Of a stretch of DNA of 64,000 nucleotides, positions 59,292 to 64,000 are shown in pieces; within the stretch, counting starts at the first letter, position 1, and every line of letters begins with the position of its first letter. Below the pieces are notes generated by a model. That model saw only the letters and a program-made list of their open reading frames with translations. It ran no database searches and was not told the DNA's origin. The position numbers and the translations under genes are program-made. Origin of the DNA: Idiomarina ramblicola (GTDB taxonomy: Bacteria; Pseudomonadota; Gammaproteobacteria; Enterobacterales; Alteromonadaceae); the NCBI RefSeq assembly GCF_003987255.1, contig NZ_PIQC01000010.1:62001-126000 (forward strand), given 5' to 3'.

Positions 59292-62066
59292 CTAACGTTG
59301 CCACTCTACTGGGTGCCCACAGACGAAGCCCTGGACATAGTCTACACCCAGCTGAGTGAGCTTAATACGCGCTTCATCGCTCTCGACACCAACGGCACAA
59401 ACCTCAATATCAAGCACCTTAGCAATACGGACACAACTGCCCACTAGCTCCGCGTCAACGGCATCCACCAGCATATCCTGTACCCAAAAACGATTGATCT
59501 TAATTTGCGTTAATGGCAACTGCCGCAACAGTTGGAATGAATTAAAACCCGTACCAAACTGATCCAGCGCGGTGCCAATACCTAAATCCTGAAGCTCTTT
59601 AAACAACCGATACGTTTCATCAAAATGTTGGTCGGCATCCGGCTCAGCCACCTCAAACACCAGTTGTTCCGGCTGTATAATTGACTGTTTTAGGCTCTGC
59701 TCCAGAAAGCGAATGAAATCGACATCCTCCAGGCTTTGTGTGGACAGATTAATGTGGCAGCGCCAGGTGCGATTCGCCTCGAACGGTTGCTCGTTAAAAT
59801 GCTCAATGACTTCACGGACTAACCAGCGGTCCGCTTTGCCCATGACCCCCGCTCGTAAGGCAGCTCGCAGGAACTGCTGCGGCGCGATGGCTTCATCTGT
59901 TCCGGTACCCGGTAGTCGCAGGAGCACTTCAAAACAATGTTTATCTTCGCCTGCTGAAGCACTGACAAGCGGCTGAGAAAACAGCTGCCAGTCTTCCTCC
60001 CTCAACGCTTTTTTCAAGCGTACTTCCCATTCCGCCTCCGCCTGACCGACTAAACGTTTTTGGTCCGCTTCACTGTAGGAATGCACACGATAATCACCCT
60101 GCTGCATGGCAAGTTGTACAGCTTCGCGGGCCTGACGCATTAAGGTACTGGCAGCAACGCCTGCGTCGGTGCTATAAGAAATACCGGCATGGGCAGTGAG
60201 CTGGAAAATGCGTTTTTCACTGCTGAACCGGAACTCGCGACAAAACTGAACTAAACGATGAGCCTGTGCGAACGCGGCTTGCTCATCTTCATGACTCAGT
60301 AAAGCAATTTCTGTTTCGCTGATTCGGGCAACACGCGCAGTTTTTGGCGCTTTTTGCTGGAGCGATAATGTCAGTTGCAGTATCGCCTGGTCACGCCCGT
60401 CTGAACCTGCCTGATCAGCAATAACCTGCAAACCTGTAAGCCGAATAATGGTGACACTGGCAGTTTTCTGATTATCCAGCCTGTTTTGCAATAAGCGTCG
60501 AAATTCACGAACATTTAATAGACCGGTTACGGCGTCATGGTGCGCAAGAAAGTTAAGGTGAACCTCCGCTTCCATCCGCTTAGTGATATCCGCTATACGC
60601 CCGGTATTATCACTGAAAAGCTCAATGTCCAGCCACACTTTACGACCGTCCAGTCGCTCAATAGCAACCAGTTGCCGCGCTCCGCTAATGTTGAACCCGT
60701 TTGGCCAGTGTGCCTGAACTTGCTCCAGTGAATGAGCCGCGAGAATCTTTACCAACTGCCGGTTAACTTGCTTGATACTGCCATCGGCGTTAACCCGAAA
60801 CCAACCCTCACCCGTTCTCCGTAAAAGTCGCCATAAACGACGTCTTAAAACTTTACGGTTAAGCTCTAAGTTTTTGATACGCCGCATCAGCCGACTGAGC
60901 CGGTAACGCTCCAGAGCCAATAAGAACATGGTGGTTACCAGCGTGAGTCCACAATATAAAAGTAACCCGGAAAGCCCTTCCCAAATAGGATTGTAGCGAG
61001 GCGATACCAGTAACCAGGCAGACAGAACAGTGAGTACCATCAATACCGACTGCCATTTGTGTCCGGTAACGGGATGCTTTTGTAAACTGCGGCCGACGAC
61101 AACCCCACCCCAAAGCAATAACGCGTTAATCTGCCAGGATATCGTCGCGAACTTCCAGGGACCCGGTAGCCAGGGTAACAAGATGGTCAGCGCTACCGTC
61201 GTCATCATTATCAGATAACCTATCCGGTTAAACCTAGATAACTTGAAGCGAAAACGTGACCATTCCCAGATAAACCAGCTAAGCGCAACAATGAGAATTT
61301 GGCTGATATAGACTTTTAAGTCAGCGGCGATATCCGGGGAATAGGGTGTAAAATAGGTAATCCAGACACCACTGTGAAGTAGCAATGATAACGTAAAGGC
61401 TACGGTCATAGCGCCGAAGGAAACAAGCAAGCGACTACCGAATAACCGTGCCGAAACGACAGCGGCCAGAGCCAACAACATCAAAATACCCGCGTTAACA
61501 CCCAATGCGGTTTGTTGTTGCTGCAACCGCAACTGCAAGTCTCCCGGTTGCCAGAAACTAATGGCAGGCATTTGCTCCGGCCACTGCTCAACCGACACTG
61601 CCAGCCAGACTATCTTATTGGCAGGTAAAGTGACCGGCAAAACATGTTCATGCGACAAAAATTCTCTTTGCAACAACGGCGTGGAAAAGCGGTTGGCTTT
61701 ACTGGCCATTACCTGCCCATTTTTATCCAGTAAGTACGTGCCCACATGCTTTAAATAAGGGTCACTGAATTTTAAGTGAAAGGTCAGGGGAGCATTACTA
61801 CGGTTAAATAAAGGCACCACGCCCCAGACATTCGGGCGTTCACCGGCATAGTTGTGGTCTTGCAACTGTTCAGAACTCAACCAGCGCTGTCGTTCGTTAA
61901 TGGCGATGTTATCAACCTTCAGTTCCGTATTAACCACCCGATAACTGAAGTGCTCATTCAGCATTAACCGAGTGTTCTGCCCAGAAACTGTCAACGGCTC
62001 CTGACCTGAGGCTGGCTGGACCAAGCCAAAAATCAATACCAACCCAACCAGCCAGAGTCTAAACAT
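59292..62066 (-). CDS. 7TM-DISM sensor with degenerate GGDEF and EAL domains
   Basis: About 924 residues from ATG 62066, seven bases after GGAG. Signal peptide to about 21; a periplasmic 7TMR-DISMED2-like beta domain at about 30-180 (WGVVPLFNRSNAPLTFHLKF); seven membrane helices at about 190-390; a PAS-like part at about 420-500; then GGDEF-like (505-665) and EAL-like (about 685-924) domains. The cyclase motif is SETEI at 583-587 instead of GGDEF, so it is inactive. The EAL motif reads EVL (713-715), the DDFG motif is DQFG (835-838), and the Asp after Lys856 is Asn858; Asn773, Glu805, Glu895 and Gln912 remain. Phosphodiesterase activity is therefore doubtful; it may bind cyclic di-GMP or act as a protein partner. 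Confidence 0.88.
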   Translation of the reverse strand: MFRLWLVGLVLIFGLVQPASGQEPLTVSGQNTRLMLNEHFSYRVVNTELKVDNIAINERQRWLSSEQLQDHNYAGERPNVWGVVPLFNRSNAPLTFHLKFSDPYLKHVGTYLLDKNGQVMASKANRFSTPLLQREFLSHEHVLPVTLPANKIVWLAVSVEQWPEQMPAISFWQPGDLQLRLQQQQTALGVNAGILMLLALAAVVSARLFGSRLLVSFGAMTVAFTLSLLLHSGVWITYFTPYSPDIAADLKVYISQILIVALSWFIWEWSRFRFKLSRFNRIGYLIMMTTVALTILLPWLPGPWKFATISWQINALLLWGGVVVGRSLQKHPVTGHKWQSVLMVLTVLSAWLLVSPRYNPIWEGLSGLLLYCGLTLVTTMFLLALERYRLSRLMRRIKNLELNRKVLRRRLWRLLRRTGEGWFRVNADGSIKQVNRQLVKILAAHSLEQVQAHWPNGFNISGARQLVAIERLDGRKVWLDIELFSDNTGRIADITKRMEAEVHLNFLAHHDAVTGLLNVREFRRLLQNRLDNQKTASVTIIRLTGLQVIADQAGSDGRDQAILQLTLSLQQKAPKTARVARISETEIALLSHEDEQAAFAQAHRLVQFCREFRFSSEKRIFQLTAHAGISYSTDAGVAASTLMRQAREAVQLAMQQGDYRVHSYSEADQKRLVGQAEAEWEVRLKKALREEDWQLFSQPLVSASAGEDKHCFEVLLRLPGTGTDEAIAPQQFLRAALRAGVMGKADRWLVREVIEHFNEQPFEANRTWRCHINLSTQSLEDVDFIRFLEQSLKQSIIQPEQLVFEVAEPDADQHFDETYRLFKELQDLGIGTALDQFGTGFNSFQLLRQLPLTQIKINRFWVQDMLVDAVDAELVGSCVRIAKVLDIEVCAVGVESDEARIKLTQLGVDYVQGFVCGHPVEWQR

Positions 62067-62319
62067 AACCAAACTCCGCTAATCGCGTTTCGACTATTGG
62101 TTCTGGTTGTTCTAATGCCTGTAACCAAACCGCATCGCAAATTTCAGAATAGAACAGCAGCCAGTGCCGCTGGTTTATGCTTAAACGCCAGCAAAACTGG
62201 TCGGCAGCCTGCTCTTGTTCGCGAATAGTGGCTCCAATACGCTCACAAAGCTCATCAACCCAAAGCTCACATTCGGCTTCCGGCGGCTTACTTTTTAACG
62301 TAATGACATTCTCTTCCAT
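62059..62319 (-). CDS. Small protein between recQ and the GGDEF-EAL gene (DUF3630-like)
   Basis: An 86-residue acidic protein with no signal peptide. Pattern: VDELCERIGATIREQEQAADQFCWRLSINQRHWLLFYSEICDAVWLQAL. I recall a DUF3630 family of this size beside recQ in related genera, but this is memory and not tested. It starts nine bases after the recQ stop, and its own stop overlaps the GGDEF-EAL start by eight bases, so the three genes form one operon. Function unknown; a role tied to RecQ is only suggested by linkage. Frame and spacing support a real gene. Confidence 0.65.
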   Translation of the reverse strand: MEENVITLKSKPPEAECELWVDELCERIGATIREQEQAADQFCWRLSINQRHWLLFYSEICDAVWLQALEQPEPIVETRLAEFGYV

Positions 62320-62328
62320 TGCTGTTGA

Positions 62329-64000
62329 TTACCCGTTAAATAATTGTCGCTCGCTGGCTCCGGACAAAAAGGCTTCCACCGCGTGCATAAACTCATTGCC
62401 ATAACGTGCCAGTTTCACTTCCCCAACGCCATTGATTTCTAACATATCTTTGGCTGTTGTGGGATAGTGCACACACATTTCAACGAGTGCGGCATCGCTA
62501 AAGACAACGAAGGGCGGTACCTGATCTCGGTCGGCAATGTCTTTACGCAATTTACGTAAACGCCGGAATAAAATTTTATTATAGTCACCACGGTCGGTAA
62601 TACGGGTTTTAGTGGCGGTTAATTCGATCCTTGGTTTTGCCAGTTCCAGCGGCACCTCGCCTTTTAAAATCGGACGTGCAGCGTCGGTCAGTTGTAAGGC
62701 GGCAAAACGGCGTATGTCTTGCAGGATAAGCCCTCGATGAATCAATTGTCGTAATACCGAGAACCAGTGCTCCTGAGTTTCTGATTTGCCCAGCCCATAG
62801 GTACTGAGTTGGTCGTGCCCCAGCTCGATAACCCGCTGCGCTTTTGAACCGCGTAAAACTTCAACCACATGGTTAATACCAAACTGCTGACCCACCCGGT
62901 AGACACAGCTCAGTGCCTTTTGCGCGTCTTCCAGACCGTCATAGCGCTGCGGCGGATCCAAGCACAAATCACAGTTTCCACATTCTTTATCCGAATACTC
63001 ATTAAAATAATTCAGCACCACCAGCCGGCGGCAAGTCTGAGCTTCAGCCATAGCCTGCATAGCCGAAAACTTTTGTGCCTCAACCAAACGACGCTGTTCG
63101 TTTTCCTGGTCTTCTATCATCCGCCGTATCCACTGAGCATCACGCGGGTCATAAAGCATCAGTGCCTCAGCCGGTAGACCGTCGCGCCCGGCACGACCGG
63201 TTTCCTGATAGTAAGACTCCACGCTGCGGGGAATATCAAAGTGAATGACAAAACGAATATTGGGCTTGTTGATCCCCATGCCAAAAGCGACGGTAGCAAC
63301 CACCACATCAATATCGTCACGCAGAAACTGGCGCAGAGTGCTCTCTTTTATCTGATGCTCAATACCTGCGTGGTATGGCGCGGCACGCACGCCAGCTTGC
63401 TGCAGACTTTCAGACAACTCTTCAGTTTTTTTGCGACTGCCGCAGTAAATAATGCCTGCGGCACCTTTTTGCTTTTTAACGTAGTCACGAACTTGCTTTA
63501 GCGGCTTATATTTTTCCTGCACTACGTAACGAATATTGGGACGGTCAAACGAGCTTCTATGCACCAAAGGCTCACGCAGACACAGTCGTTCAATAATGTC
63601 GTGCTGGGTGGCGGAGTCTGCGGTTGCCGTTAATGCCATAAAAGGCACATTGGGCAGGTAATTACGCAGTACTCCAAGTTTTCCGTATTCAGGCCGGAAG
63701 TCGTGTCCCCATTGGCTGATACAGTGCGCTTCGTCCACCGCAATAAAATTGAGCTTTAATTGCTGCAACCGCTCAATAAAAGAAGGCTGCAAAACTCGTT
63801 CAGGGCTTACGTACAACAGCTTAATATCGCCACTCTGGAGCCCTTGCATTGTTGCCATGGATTCTTGTGATGTCACCCCCGAATGCAGGGTAGCTGCTGA
63901 AATATCCAACGCTTTAAGCGCTTCGACCTGATCCTGCATTAGCGACAACAGTGGAGAAATAACCAGCGTAAGCCCGTCACCACAAATGGCGGGTAACTGA
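62329..64000 (-). CDS. recQ: ATP-dependent DNA helicase RecQ (5' end cut by window edge)
   Basis: The frame is open from the window edge to a stop at 62329, giving about 557 residues; the N terminus with Walker A lies outside. Seen in order: QLPAICGDGLTLVISPLLSLMQDQ (motif Ia, edge), VDEAHCISQWGHDFRPEY (motif II), MALTATAD, IIYCGSRKKTEELS, VATVAFGMGINKPNIRFVIH, YYQETGRAGRDGLPAEALMLY (motif VI). An RQC zinc site follows (CRRLVVLNYFNEY, then CGNCDLC), a winged helix, and an HRDC domain at the end (LRKLRKDIADRDQVPPFVVFSDAALVEMC). It is the 3'-5' RecQ helicase that unwinds recombination and fork structures. First gene of an operon with the small protein and the GGDEF-EAL gene. Confidence 0.96.
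   Translation of the reverse strand, partial: QLPAICGDGLTLVISPLLSLMQDQVEALKALDISAATLHSGVTSQESMATMQGLQSGDIKLLYVSPERVLQPSFIERLQQLKLNFIAVDEAHCISQWGHDFRPEYGKLGVLRNYLPNVPFMALTATADSATQHDIIERLCLREPLVHRSSFDRPNIRYVVQEKYKPLKQVRDYVKKQKGAAGIIYCGSRKKTEELSESLQQAGVRAAPYHAGIEHQIKESTLRQFLRDDIDVVVATVAFGMGINKPNIRFVIHFDIPRSVESYYQETGRAGRDGLPAEALMLYDPRDAQWIRRMIEDQENEQRRLVEAQKFSAMQAMAEAQTCRRLVVLNYFNEYSDKECGNCDLCLDPPQRYDGLEDAQKALSCVYRVGQQFGINHVVEVLRGSKAQRVIELGHDQLSTYGLGKSETQEHWFSVLRQLIHRGLILQDIRRFAALQLTDAARPILKGEVPLELAKPRIELTATKTRITDRGDYNKILFRRLRKLRKDIADRDQVPPFVVFSDAALVEMCVHYPTTAKDMLEINGVGEVKLARYGNEFMHAVEAFLSGASERQLFNG

Noticed and set aside
1-64000. CRISPR array, tRNA, rRNA, insertion sequence or prophage
   Set aside because: No regularly spaced repeats, no cloverleaf or rRNA stretches, and no transposase or integrase motif was found on either strand.

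Overview
The window reads as chromosomal DNA of a Gammaproteobacterium of the order Alteromonadales, most like Idiomarina. This is inferred from the overall gene content (recCBD order, CtlX, DUF1415, TonB/PepSY iron genes, a dGTPase of the Shewanella type, a DISM-type GGDEF/EAL protein beside recQ) and not from any database search. It is gene-dense, with 55 supported protein genes (two cut by the window edges). I see no rRNA, tRNA, CRISPR array, transposase or integrase.

Layout. 1-4.8 kb: end of a LysR regulator, an NAD(P)-binding protein, a two-gene unit of a membrane protein plus a membrane-tethered XRE regulator, a cold-shock gene with a long leader, a PAS-GAF-GGDEF diguanylate cyclase, a DUF1415 protein and an isoprenylcysteine-methyltransferase-like protein. 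4.8-22.5 kb: an iron-centred region. It has four PepSY membrane proteins, ferredoxin-NADP reductase, a DUF4198 protein and two TonB-dependent siderophore receptors, with Fur-box-like sites in the divergent or leading spacers. Interspersed are a patatin, a four-cysteine uracil-DNA glycosylase, a streptogramin-lyase-like propeller, an SLC13 transporter, a COG3146 acyltransferase, RlmA and the amidinohydrolase CtlX. 22.5-29.6 kb: QueH, a secreted subtilase with two PPC domains, a dGTPase of the kind linked to phage defence, an orphan coiled-coil protein behind a textbook sigma-54 promoter, a YafN/YafO toxin-antitoxin pair and an esterase. 29.7-41.9 kb: recC-recB-recD, followed in the same overlapping operon by a 1052-residue PLD-nuclease/SF2-helicase/DUF3427 protein. 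42-59 kb: two glycosyltransferases, a LysE exporter, a GAF-GGDEF cyclase, a TPR protein with a DUF2306 partner, a NarL-type two-component system, a DUF885 lipoprotein peptidase, a zinc-ribbon protein, a threonine aldolase, a His-tailed periplasmic protein with a Fur box, an ABC exporter, a PAS chemoreceptor, an MscS channel with an unknown partner, and an Hsp20 gene with a sigma-32 promoter and a ROSE-like RNA thermometer. 59-64 kb: a GGDEF-EAL protein with damaged catalytic motifs, a small protein and recQ.

How the genes work together. The PepSY/TonB/Fpr genes look like a Fur-controlled siderophore uptake and iron-reduction set. The recCBD-helicase operon, the dGTPase and the toxin-antitoxin pair lie within about 17 kb and suggest a DNA maintenance and anti-phage neighbourhood. 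Its least described part is the helicase coupled to recD. All family assignments were made by reading motifs; no alignment or search was run.
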